Below are positions 16,632 through 24,116 of a stretch of 64,000 bases of DNA, one piece after another. The DNA lies in contig NZ_JNXI01000008.1 of NCBI RefSeq assembly GCF_000717055.1, positions 184,032-248,031 of the forward strand, in the 5' to 3' direction. Numbering within the stretch: the first letter of the stretch is position 1; each line of letters starts with the position of its first letter. A program made the translations under genes and the position numbers. The DNA comes from Streptomyces iakyrus. GTDB taxonomy: Bacteria > Actinomycetota > Actinomycetes > Streptomycetales > Streptomycetaceae. The notes under the pieces were generated by a model, which searched no databases, was not told the DNA's origin, and was given only the letters and a program-made list of their open reading frames with translations.

Positions 16632-17273
16632 TCACTCAGAAGCCCCCGTGAGGAGGGTGCGGCCGGCCGTGAAGAGTCGTGCGCAGCGCTGCGTCATGGC
16701 TTCGGGCGACTGCTCGGGGTGGCTGACCCACCAGCGGACCAGTGCGGTGCACAGGCCGCGCCAGGCGTAGGCGAGGGCGTCGGCGTCGAGCGGGTCGCCG
16801 GAACCGGTCGTCCGCAGGAGGTCGGCGGTGCCGGTCGCGGCGAGGTCGTCGATGGCGCGGCGGTAGTACGCGGCGCGGCGGGCGGCGTCGCTGTCGGGCG
16901 GCAGCGTGGTGTCGTAGAGGACGAACCATGCCTCGCGCTGCCCGTCCAGGGCCGTGAACAGGGCGTGCAGCACGCGCAGGGCGGTGGGCTGCGCGGCGGA
17001 TGCGGGTCCGGTCATGGCGGTGCGGACTGCGTGCAGCAGCCGGTCGCCCACGGGGTTCAGACACGCGAGATAGAGGTCCTGCTTGCTGCCGAAGTAGTGG
17101 TGCAGCAGGGGCTTGGTGACGCCGACCCGGGCGGCGATGGCAGCCACGGTGGTGGCTTCGTAGCCGCGGCGCCCGAACTCCTCGGTCGCCGCGTCCAGGA
17201 CCTGTCGTTCGCGGGCGGCCCTGGGGACCCCCTTGGTGCCGGCCTTGGAGGGAGGCATTGTCATGAGGCGCAT
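16632..17273 (-). CDS. TetR/AcrR family regulator
   Basis: 213-residue repressor. HTH at about residues 20-68 with VTKPLLHHYFGSKQDLYLAC as helix 3-4 region; C-terminal domain is TetR_C-type with REAWFVLYDTTLPPDSDAA in the middle. Start taken at the ATG at 17273; ATGs three and five codons in are alternatives. Its own start codon abuts a 16-bp palindrome, and the divergent flavoprotein gene begins at 17325, so this protein likely represses itself and that gene. Confidence 0.88.
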   Translation of the reverse strand: MRLMTMPPSKAGTKGVPRAARERQVLDAATEEFGRRGYEATTVAAIAARVGVTKPLLHHYFGSKQDLYLACLNPVGDRLLHAVRTAMTGPASAAQPTALRVLHALFTALDGQREAWFVLYDTTLPPDSDAARRAAYYRRAIDDLAATGTADLLRTTGSGDPLDADALAYAWRGLCTALVRWWVSHPEQSPEAMTQRCARLFTAGRTLLTGASE

Positions 17274-17289
17274 ATTACCCTACGGTAAT
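17274..17289. promoter_or_regulatory. TetR operator
   Basis: ATTACCCTACGGTAAT: 6-bp arms ATTACC/GGTAAT around CTAC, immediately upstream of the TetR ATG and 36 bp before the flavoprotein start. Unusually AT-rich for this region; the arms resemble the TTACC-type half-sites bound by several TetR proteins. Confidence 0.75.
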
Positions 17290-17324
17290 TTTCCGTTGGG
17301 TCACTTCACCCGCTGGGAGCGCGC

Positions 17325-18974
17325 GTGCCTGCCTCACTCTCCGGCTCCGGCACCTCCTGCACCCGCTCCTGGTGGGGCTGGGGGTACGCGGACGCCCACC
17401 CCGACGACGCCGCATGCGTGGCGCTGGGGGCCCTGTTGCCGGGCACCCTGGCCCGCCCGCTGCCGGTGCCCCGGGTCGCCGACCTGTCGGTCGGCCGCCC
17501 TGGCGTGACACCTCCGGCAGCGCTGGCGCACCTCGTCACGAGCGATCCCGGCGTGCGCGCCGCCCACGCCATGGGCAAGGCCTACCGCGACATCATCCGG
17601 GCCTTGCGCGGCCGGCCGGGCCGGATCCCCGACCTGGTCGCCCGCCCGACCGACGACCGGGAGGTGGCCGACCTGCTGGACTGGGCCGGCGGGCGGGGCG
17701 TGGCCGTCATCCCCTTCGGCGGCGGCTCCTCCGTGGTCGGCGGCGTGGAGTACCGCGGTGACGCCCAGCGGGCCGTGCTGTCACTCGACCTGACGTCGAT
17801 GGACCGGGTCCTGGAGGTCGACACCGTCAGCCGCTCGGCACGCATCCAGTCAGGGGCGCTCGGTCCCGTGCTGGAGGCGCAGTTGCGGCCCCACGGCCTC
17901 ACCCTGCGGCACTTCCCGCAGAGCTTCGAGTTCTCCACCCTCGGCGGCTGGCTGGCCACCCGGGCCGGAGGCCACTACGCCACCGGACGCACGCACATCG
18001 ACGACTTCGTGCAATCCCTGAGCGTGGTCACGCCCGCCGGAACGGGCACGTCCTGGCGGCTGCCCGCCTCCGGTGCCGGACCCTCACCCGACCGCCTGTT
18101 CCTCGGCTCCGAGGGGGCGCTCGGGATCATCACCGAGGCGTGGATGCGCCTCCAGGAGCGGCCGCGCCACAAGGCTTCGGCGTCGGTGGCGTTCGCGGAC
18201 TTCCAGCAGGGGCTGGAAGCGGTCCGTGCCATCGCCCGGTCCGACCTCTCCCCCGCCAACTGCCGCCTGCTGGATCCCGGCGAGGCGCTGCTGTCCGGCA
18301 CCTCCCACGACGGCTCCGCCGTCCTGGTCCTGGGCTTCGAGTCCGCCGCCTCGCCCGTCGACGGCCGGCTCGCGAGCGCCGTCGACCTGGCCCTCGCCCA
18401 TGGCGGCCACGGCGGCAGCCGCGGCCGTGGAGACGGGGGTGGGCGAGGTGGCCATGACGGGACACCGGCGGCAGACGGTGACGCCCGGGCCGACACGGCG
18501 GTGAGCGCATGGCGTGCGGCATTCCTGCGCATGCCCTACCTGCGGGACGGTCTGGCCCGCATGGGCGCGGTGGTCGAGACCTTCGAGACCGCCGCCACCT
18601 GGGACCGGGTTCCGGCCCTGATCGACGCCGTCCGCACCGAGGTGGGCTCCGCCGCGACGAAGGCGACAGGGCACCCGGCGACCGTCAACTGCCGCCTGAC
18701 GCACGTCTATCCGGACGGCGCCGCGCCCTACTTCACCGTGGCCGTCGCCGGCCGCCCGGGCGACGAAGTGCGGATCTGGGACGACATCAAGGCTGCCGCG
18801 AGCGAAGTTCTCCACCGCTACCGCGCCACCATCACCCACCACCATGCCGTCGGCCGCGACCACCGTCCCGGCTACGACCTCCAGCGCCCGGCCCCCTTCG
18901 CGCTGGCGCTGCGCGCAGCCAAGGACGCCCTGGACCCGCAGGGCATCCTCAACCCGGGTGTCCTGATCGACTGA
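17325..18974 (+). CDS. FAD-binding oxidoreductase, alkyldihydroxyacetonephosphate synthase-like
   Basis: 549-residue flavoprotein of the VAO/PCMH family. The N-terminus WWGWGYADAHPDD and the C-terminal ATITHHHAVGRDH both mark the alkyl-DHAP synthase group, in which the histidine cluster is near the active site. The FAD_binding_4 domain (about 100-280) contains VIPFGGGSSVVGGVEYRG and GGWLATRAGGHYATGRTHID. Real alkyl-DHAP synthases make ether lipids, but bacterial relatives oxidise varied hydroxy substrates, so the reaction is uncertain. A Gly/His-rich insert of about 35 residues (near 365-400) is unusual. GTG start at 17325 after GGGAG; divergent TetR likely regulates it. Confidence 0.85.
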   Translation: MPASLSGSGTSCTRSWWGWGYADAHPDDAACVALGALLPGTLARPLPVPRVADLSVGRPGVTPPAALAHLVTSDPGVRAAHAMGKAYRDIIRALRGRPGRIPDLVARPTDDREVADLLDWAGGRGVAVIPFGGGSSVVGGVEYRGDAQRAVLSLDLTSMDRVLEVDTVSRSARIQSGALGPVLEAQLRPHGLTLRHFPQSFEFSTLGGWLATRAGGHYATGRTHIDDFVQSLSVVTPAGTGTSWRLPASGAGPSPDRLFLGSEGALGIITEAWMRLQERPRHKASASVAFADFQQGLEAVRAIARSDLSPANCRLLDPGEALLSGTSHDGSAVLVLGFESAASPVDGRLASAVDLALAHGGHGGSRGRGDGGGRGGHDGTPAADGDARADTAVSAWRAAFLRMPYLRDGLARMGAVVETFETAATWDRVPALIDAVRTEVGSAATKATGHPATVNCRLTHVYPDGAAPYFTVAVAGRPGDEVRIWDDIKAAASEVLHRYRATITHHHAVGRDHRPGYDLQRPAPFALALRAAKDALDPQGILNPGVLID

Positions 18975-19007
18975 CCGGGTCGCCACACCTCGGATGCGTG
19001 CCGGCCA

Positions 19008-19397
19008 CTATGCGAGCCAGAGGGAGCCACGCCGATGACGCGCCGGCACGATGTCGATCGTGTCCACGGCATCGAGCGCGATCTCGTCGGCGGTGGAATG
19101 CAACAGCCGCAGGAGAGCACCTGTTTGGGCTCGCAGCCGCTGCCGCGCCCGGCGTTCCTCCGTCGCGGACCACTCGGCCACGGAGCGGTCCCGCTGATGT
19201 CGGGCGAACGAGTGGATCGCAACCGTCCGGCGCACCGTGCGGGGTTGGGGCCGCCTGGACTGCCGTGCGGCATCGGCGAAGGTGCGTGCGCTGTACCTGA
19301 GGTCGTAGAGGACCACGGAGCGCCAGGGATTCCCTGACGAGCCGGGGTGCGCACTCCGGCTGTGCGCAGGGGGAAGGTGATGAGCGGTGCGTGTCAC
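19008..19397 (-). CDS. hypothetical protein, about 129 residues, possibly a relic
   Basis: The C-terminal 90 residues look coding: RQRLRAQTGALLRLLHSTAD and EIALDAVDTIDIVPARHRRG show strong third-position GC in this frame. The first 30 codons after the ATG at 19397 are Ser/Pro/His-rich and less convincing, so the true start may be internal, or the gene may be a 5'-damaged remnant. No family recognised. It is alone between the flavoprotein gene and the serine hydrolase. Confidence 0.4.
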   Translation of the reverse strand: MTRTAHHLPPAHSRSAHPGSSGNPWRSVVLYDLRYSARTFADAARQSRRPQPRTVRRTVAIHSFARHQRDRSVAEWSATEERRARQRLRAQTGALLRLLHSTADEIALDAVDTIDIVPARHRRGSLWLA

Positions 19398-19588
19398 GGG
19401 ACTCCGATCGCAGCCACCGCCAGGTATGTCCTGACGGGCTACCGGAAGCCCATCGGTCCTGTCGAACGCGCGTTTCCCATGGGCGGGACCCTATCCCGCT
19501 GCGCGCGTACGTGCGGACCAAGGGAATAGCGGCCAGGGCCGTCCCGTTGCCGAAGGCACAAGATCCACAGGGAGTCTGGGAGGGGTTC

Positions 19589-20722
19589 ATGGCAGTCCAT
19601 GGCACGGTGGCGGCCGGTTTCGAGGGAGTGCGAGAGGAATTCGCCGCCTTCCTCGCGGGTGCGGAACACGCGCCCGGCGCACAGCTGGTGGTACACCAGC
19701 GCGGCGAGCGGGTCGTGGACCTGTGGTCGGACGGGGTCACCGGGGAGACGCTGCTCGGCGTCTTCTCGTCCACCAAAGGTGCGGCGTACCTGGTGACGGC
19801 GCTCCTGGTCCAGGACGGCGTCCTCGATCTGGACCGCACCGTGGCCTCGTACTGGCCGGACTTCGCCGCCGAGGGCAAGGGCGGGATCACCCTGCGTGAG
19901 CTGCTGGCACACCGGGCCGGGGTGATCGGACTGGACGCCGGGTTCACCCCGCAGGAGCTGGCCGACGACCGGACGATCGCGGCCCTGCTGGCCGGGCAGC
20001 GCCCGTTCTGGCAGCCGGGGCAGTTCTTCGGCTACCACGGGTACACGATCGGTGCGCTGGTCGGCGAAGTGGTGTTCCGGGCCACCGGGCGCACCCTGCA
20101 GGAGTGGTACGAGGAGCGGATCCGCGCCCCGTACGGCCTGGACCTGTGGCTGGGCCTGCCGGAGTCCGAGGAGCCGCGGTTCCTCAGCACGCTGCCGATG
20201 CTGCCGACGCCCGAGCAGCAGGCCGAGATCGACGCCTCCCCGTACAGCCCGTACAGCCTGGGCGGCATCGCGTTCAACGAGCATGCGCCGGACGGCGTCG
20301 CGCTGGAGGACTTCGCGAACTCGCGCCTCGTCCGTGCGAAGGGCCAAGCGTCGGCGGGCGGTATCGGCTCCGCGCGCGGCTTGGCCGGCATGTACGCGGC
20401 GGCCGCGTTCGGCCTGAACGGGGACGGCCCGCTCCTGAAGCCGGACACCGCGGCGGAGTTCGCGCGGGTCCACTCCGAGGGCAATGACCTGGTGAGCGGC
20501 TCGCAGAAGGCCTTCGGCCTGGGCTTCAACACCATCGGTTGCCACTTCGACTCCGTCGGCGCCGGCGCCTTCGGCCACAGCGGCGCCGCGGGTTCCCTCG
20601 CGTTCGCCGACCCCCGCCAGGGCTACGCGTACGCGTACACCCGCCGCCGCTACGCCTATCCGGGCGGCGCTGCCGCCGAGAACGAGCGCCTGCTGTGGTC
20701 GGTGGTCCGGGCCCTGGGGTGA
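19589..20722 (+). CDS. serine hydrolase, beta-lactamase class C/EstB-like esterase
   Basis: 377-residue cytoplasmic-looking enzyme, no signal peptide. The SxxK motif is SSTK at residues 60-63 (Ser60, Lys63) in LGVFSSTKGAAYLVTALL; the second motif Tyr lies in FFGYHGYTIGALVGE; the third is FGHSGAAGS, HSG replacing KTG, as in esterases of family VIII. It probably hydrolyses esters rather than beta-lactams. Start at the ATG at 19589 preceded by GGGAGGGG; about 65 further codons upstream are open but unlike the family. A hairpin follows the gene. Confidence 0.88.
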   Translation: MAVHGTVAAGFEGVREEFAAFLAGAEHAPGAQLVVHQRGERVVDLWSDGVTGETLLGVFSSTKGAAYLVTALLVQDGVLDLDRTVASYWPDFAAEGKGGITLRELLAHRAGVIGLDAGFTPQELADDRTIAALLAGQRPFWQPGQFFGYHGYTIGALVGEVVFRATGRTLQEWYEERIRAPYGLDLWLGLPESEEPRFLSTLPMLPTPEQQAEIDASPYSPYSLGGIAFNEHAPDGVALEDFANSRLVRAKGQASAGGIGSARGLAGMYAAAAFGLNGDGPLLKPDTAAEFARVHSEGNDLVSGSQKAFGLGFNTIGCHFDSVGAGAFGHSGAAGSLAFADPRQGYAYAYTRRRYAYPGGAAAENERLLWSVVRALG

Positions 20723-20773
20723 GGCAAGAAGTCGTAGCCCGGGGTTTCAGCGCGGGCAGGGGTCAGACAGGCG

Positions 20774-20805
20774 GGTGCGGCCGGCCGATGCGGGCCGGCC
20801 GCACC
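20774..20805 (+). terminator. hairpin terminator
   Basis: Perfect 13-bp stem GGTGCGGCCGGCC / GGCCGGCCGCACC around a GATGCG loop, 50 bp after the serine hydrolase stop. Confidence 0.65.
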
Positions 20806-20878
20806 GAGGCGGTATCAGCGGCGATCAGGCGCGGTCGGCTGTGGCAGGATGCCGGCATGGTTCTGATCCGAAAGGGCA

Positions 20879-21295
20879 ATGCCGCGTAGGCGCCCGAAGG
20901 CCCTCCGCACCGAGCGGTGGCGGCCCCCCAAGCACACGCCGGTTCGCCGGATTCCGGCCGTGTCGGCCCGAACTCGGGCAGCTGTCCGGCGCGTTGAGGC
21001 CGAACGCCTGTGGCCCGACGCCGTCGCTGTAGCCCTCAGCCGCTTCGAGAGGGCCTTCCGTCAGCCGGGGCGTTACCTGGAAGGCCCTTACGAGAGCCCC
21101 GGCATCGAGATCGAGGACGGTCGAGACGACCTGGAAGAGGTCCTGCGGCACCTGCCCACCGGAGCCCGGGCGGATCTGGGCCGCCTGGTGGAGCGGATCG
21201 ACGCGGAGTTCGAGCGCCGCACGCTTCCGAATCCGGGGTGGGTGAGCGAGTGGACCGCGGGGCGCTGGTGGTGGTGGCGCCTCCGGGAACGATGA
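20879..21295 (+). CDS. hypothetical protein, 138 residues
   Basis: Basic N-terminal 40 residues rich in Arg/Pro, then an acidic helical domain with YLEGPYESPGIEIEDGRDDL, EEVLRHLPTGARADLGRLVE and a Trp-rich C-terminus ending RWWWWRLRER. No domain recognised. Codon use is host-like. A ribosome site GAAAGGG lies just before the ATG. A tiny open frame MVLIRKGNAA overlaps the start and could be an upstream peptide, but is more likely accidental. Confidence 0.65.
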   Translation: MPRRRPKALRTERWRPPKHTPVRRIPAVSARTRAAVRRVEAERLWPDAVAVALSRFERAFRQPGRYLEGPYESPGIEIEDGRDDLEEVLRHLPTGARADLGRLVERIDAEFERRTLPNPGWVSEWTAGRWWWWRLRER

Positions 21296-21423
21296 CACCG
21301 GGCGACCGGCACCCCCGGGCAGGCGTCGCACCCGGCGGCTGGAGCGGTGAAGCCGGTGATCTTGGGAAGACGGTTCGAGTGATCTTGCCTGTTGATCCCA
21401 AAAGTTGTCCCAGGGGGGATGTC

Positions 21424-22194
21424 GTGACAGTGCCTCCGCAGTGCACTCGGCTCATCAAGCGCCGCCGCTATGGGTTCGATCTTCGGTCGACCACCCTGTT
21501 CTTCGTGTTTCTCGCGGTGGTCCTGATCGTCCTGGGCCTCGCCGCCCGCGTGGCGGCGGACACCGTCGAGCGGCGTCCTGCCTGGGTGTTCGTCCTGGTC
21601 GTGACAGGCGTCGCGGGCTGGCTGGGACTACGGCGCCGGATACGCGTGACGGGAGTGGCACGCCGGGCGGCCGCGGCACTCGACGAGGCGGCCCGGGAGG
21701 CGGCCGAGGAGCTGGAGGCTCCACCGGTTCCCCGCCGGCGGGGGGCGGCGGCCGAGGTCGTCGTCGACTACGACGCCCTGACGCCGGAGGAGTTCGAGGA
21801 GGCGATCGCGGCGCTCTGCGAACGGGAGGGCTGCTCGGGTGTCGAAGTCGTCGGAGGCGCCGGGGACTTGGGCGCCGACGTCGTGGCTGCGACGCCCGAC
21901 GGGCGCCGCGTCGTCATCCAGTGCAAGCAGTACGGCGAGACCCACCGGGTGGGTTCGCAGGATCTGCAGCGTTTCGGCGGCACCTGCTTCACCGTGCACG
22001 AGGCCGACGTCGCCGTGCTGGTCAGCACGAGTGACTTCACGGCGCCGGCGCTGGAGTACGCCGAGCAGTGCGGGATCGTGTGCGTGGACCGGGAGACGCT
22101 GGAGGCATGGACGGACGGCACCGGTCCCCGGCCCTGGGACGCGGCCCCGGACCTCGGGGCGGCCGGGTGCGAGACAGCCGGTGCCGGGTCCTGA
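21424..22194 (+). CDS. membrane-anchored Mrr-like restriction endonuclease family protein
   Basis: 256 residues. Two transmembrane helices (about 23-43 and 53-70) precede a helical linker, an Ala/Glu-rich region and a C-terminal nuclease domain of the Mrr_cat/PD-(D/E)xK type. Catalytic residues are readable: Asp152 in GDLGADVV and Gln166-x-Lys168 in VIQCKQY, after YDALTPEEFEEAIAALCERE. The family cleaves DNA; membrane anchoring suggests a role in defence or envelope-linked DNA handling. GTG start at 21424 follows AGGGGGGA. The frame is open 400 bp further upstream but that overlaps another gene. No methyltransferase or specificity gene is near. Confidence 0.8.
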   Translation: MTVPPQCTRLIKRRRYGFDLRSTTLFFVFLAVVLIVLGLAARVAADTVERRPAWVFVLVVTGVAGWLGLRRRIRVTGVARRAAAALDEAAREAAEELEAPPVPRRRGAAAEVVVDYDALTPEEFEEAIAALCEREGCSGVEVVGGAGDLGADVVAATPDGRRVVIQCKQYGETHRVGSQDLQRFGGTCFTVHEADVAVLVSTSDFTAPALEYAEQCGIVCVDRETLEAWTDGTGPRPWDAAPDLGAAGCETAGAGS

Positions 22195-22334
22195 GATACG
22201 CGGCCCATGTCCCCGCATGCCGACGGAGATCGCGATGCCCCGGCGGAAAATCGCTTGATCGGGCGCGGGGCCGGCGTGGCAGGCTTGCGCGGTGAGACCT
22301 CTGCCGGCACCCGGGTTCCTGGAATGGGGCCGAA

Positions 22335-22589
22335 GTGGACCCCGCCCGCCACCCCTTCGACGCCGCGTCCGCTGAGCAGGTGGTGCGCTCACTCGGGCCG
22401 GCCCGGTGTGTGCCGCGTCGGCCGGATGTGGCGTTCTCCGATCCGGTGATGAGCCTCGCCCTGGACGGCGTCAGCCTGCTGCGCCGCATCGCCTTTCGCG
22501 CCGACGAACCCGGGGACCCGCTCGTCCTCGCCTCGTACATCGACACCCACCTCGCCGAGGCCCGCCGCCGGGCCGCCGCCCCCGCATGA
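22335..22589 (+). CDS. small hypothetical protein, 84 residues
   Basis: Soluble protein starting at a GTG (MDPARHPFDAASAEQVVRSL). Contains a helical segment VMSLALDGVSLLRRIAFRAD and ends with an Ala/Arg-rich tail. No family recognised; host-like codon use and length support a real gene. No strong ribosome site. Confidence 0.5.
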   Translation: MDPARHPFDAASAEQVVRSLGPARCVPRRPDVAFSDPVMSLALDGVSLLRRIAFRADEPGDPLVLASYIDTHLAEARRRAAAPA

Positions 22590-22695
22590 GCCCCGTCATC
22601 CGAGTGGTGTTCCCTCATAGTGATGACCGGGCGGTATTCCGGGCGCGGCGGGGTAATGGGATGTCGATCAGCACCCTGGAGAGAAGGAGCCGAGG

Positions 22696-23121
22696 ATGAC
22701 CGACGACGCCTACCTGTTCCTGCTTGACGACGCGTCCGCGCAGCTCGGCGTGGTTCCGGCGGCCGTCGGTGAACTCGCGTGCATGGAGACTCCCGCAGTG
22801 CGCGCCTGGCTGGACGCTCAGGGAAGCACGCCGACCTCGCCGCACCTGCGTCTGCTGCCGCCGGAGGAGAGGGCGGCCGTGCCCGAGGGAGCGGAACGGT
22901 TGCCCGTCCCGCTGAGCGAGGAGGAGCTGAACCGCCTCCGCCACCAGATGGCGCCGGAGCCGCTGGCCCGGGTCGAGGAAGAACTGCTCGCCTACCGCGA
23001 CTGCGCGGACGGACGGGACGGCCTGATCGGACGAGCACTGGCCGCCGGTGTGGCGCCGCACCGCATCGTCGAACTGACCGGGGTGGATCCGGCCACGGTG
23101 ACCGCCGCCGCGAGCAGTTGA
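22696..23121 (+). CDS. hypothetical protein, 141 residues (DUF6003-like)
   Basis: Soluble protein that starts MTDDAYLFLLDDASAQLGVV after GAGAAGGAGCCGAGG. Middle segment ERLPVPLSEEELNRLRHQMA and a C-terminal helix-turn-helix-like part LIGRALAAGVAPHRIVELTG. It resembles a conserved Streptomyces family I believe is named DUF6003, but that is recollection, not a search. No function known. A hairpin follows it. Confidence 0.7.
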   Translation: MTDDAYLFLLDDASAQLGVVPAAVGELACMETPAVRAWLDAQGSTPTSPHLRLLPPEERAAVPEGAERLPVPLSEEELNRLRHQMAPEPLARVEEELLAYRDCADGRDGLIGRALAAGVAPHRIVELTGVDPATVTAAASS

Positions 23122-23136
23122 CACCGTTGCGGGGCA

Positions 23137-23165
23137 CCCCGTCGGACGAGGACCGTCTGACGGGG
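23137..23165. terminator. bidirectional hairpin
   Basis: Stem CCCCGTCGGACG / CGTCTGACGGGG (one G-T pair) around AGGAC, between the 141-residue gene and the convergent secreted-protein gene. Confidence 0.65.
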
Positions 23166-23212
23166 CCGGTCGTGAGCACGTGTCCCACCCCTGACCGCCG
23201 AGGCGGGCTGGA

Positions 23213-23884
23213 TCAGCGGCTGCGGGTGAAGACCTTGTCCCGGGTTGAGCCGCCGGCGCACAGCTTCCTCTCGTCGGCCGTCATCTTGCGGGACTTGACC
23301 ACGACCGCGCTGTGCTTGCCGTCCGTGCCGTTCGGGGCCGGGCCGGTGACCGTGTCGGGCACGAACCAGTAGTAGTGGCCCCACTTGGGGTCGTCGTAGT
23401 GGGTCTGCCACGTGCCGGATATCTGCTGCATGACCTGGGCGCGGGAGATCCACCCCACTTCTCCCGGCTTCACGGTGACGGTGAAGGAACTCGTCTCCGT
23501 GTGCGAGCTCTGCCAGGTGTAGTTGTACGTCGCGGTCACACTGGCCGTGATGATGCCCTCGATACCGCCGCCCACGGTGACCGAGCCTCCCACCGAGTGG
23601 GACGAGCCCACGGTGTCGGCCCATGACATCGACTGGGAGGCGGGCGAGTCGGTGCAGTTGTAGAGCAGTTCGGAGACCTGACGGGGCTCACCGAGGTAGG
23701 CCTTGCCGAGCTGCGGTGAGTTGAAGCTGCACTTGCCTTCTCCGGAAGCACAATCGGCCAGGATCTGCTCCGCAGTGGGCTGTTCCTCGGCTGCGGCCGG
23801 GACCGCCGCCGCGATCACCCCGAGTACGGTCGCCGTCAACGCGAGCGTGCGGCTGCCGTACCGCAGGGCGTGGTTCGTCGTCAT
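23213..23884 (-). CDS. secreted protein with aerolysin/ETX-MTX2-like beta character
   Basis: 223 residues with a Sec signal peptide (MTTNHALRYGSRTLALTATV, cleavage likely after AAVPAAAE). The mature part has two Cys in CASGEGKC, one Cys in NCTDS, and a stretch of alternating polar/aromatic strands: GSVTVGGGIEGIITASVTAT, then YNYTWQSSHTETSSFTVTVK, which is how the amphipathic strands of aerolysin-like pore-forming or lectin-fused toxins read. Family assignment is by impression only. Extracellular. The 230-bp upstream region is AT-rich and holds its promoter. Confidence 0.65.
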   Translation of the reverse strand: MTTNHALRYGSRTLALTATVLGVIAAAVPAAAEEQPTAEQILADCASGEGKCSFNSPQLGKAYLGEPRQVSELLYNCTDSPASQSMSWADTVGSSHSVGGSVTVGGGIEGIITASVTATYNYTWQSSHTETSSFTVTVKPGEVGWISRAQVMQQISGTWQTHYDDPKWGHYYWFVPDTVTGPAPNGTDGKHSAVVVKSRKMTADERKLCAGGSTRDKVFTRSR

Positions 23885-24066
23885 CGTCGGTGCCTCTCAC
23901 CGGGGCGTGGGGGGAAGGTGACCTCAATTGCCCTTGTTCTGGGAGGGGTTGTGGTCACCGGGGGATGCCAATGAGGCTCACGTACTCGACTGCCGAGCTA
24001 CACCAAGGGATGGCAAAGTTGTATTTGATTTTCAAAACTGATGCACAGTCAACTACAGCTGGCAAA

Positions 24067-24103
24067 GCCGCCGCCACCGCGTTGAGTTCGCGGTGCCGGC
24101 GGC
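24067..24103 (-). terminator. hairpin terminator of the GH64 gene
   Basis: 15-bp stem with one mismatch (GCCGCCGCCACCGCG / CGCGGTGCCGGCGGC) around TTGAGTT, 14 bp after the GH64 stop. On the minus strand it is followed by TTTGCC. Confidence 0.7.
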
Positions 24104-24116
24104 AATGTCTCGCCGT

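Noticed and set aside
20857..20889. Ten-codon upstream peptide MVLIRKGNAA
   Set aside because: Too short to support and no regulatory feature such as a rare codon run or terminator follows.
20879..22194. A complete phage-defence island around the Mrr-like nuclease
   Set aside because: Neighbouring genes are hypothetical and unrelated by any visible sign; one nuclease alone does not make a system.
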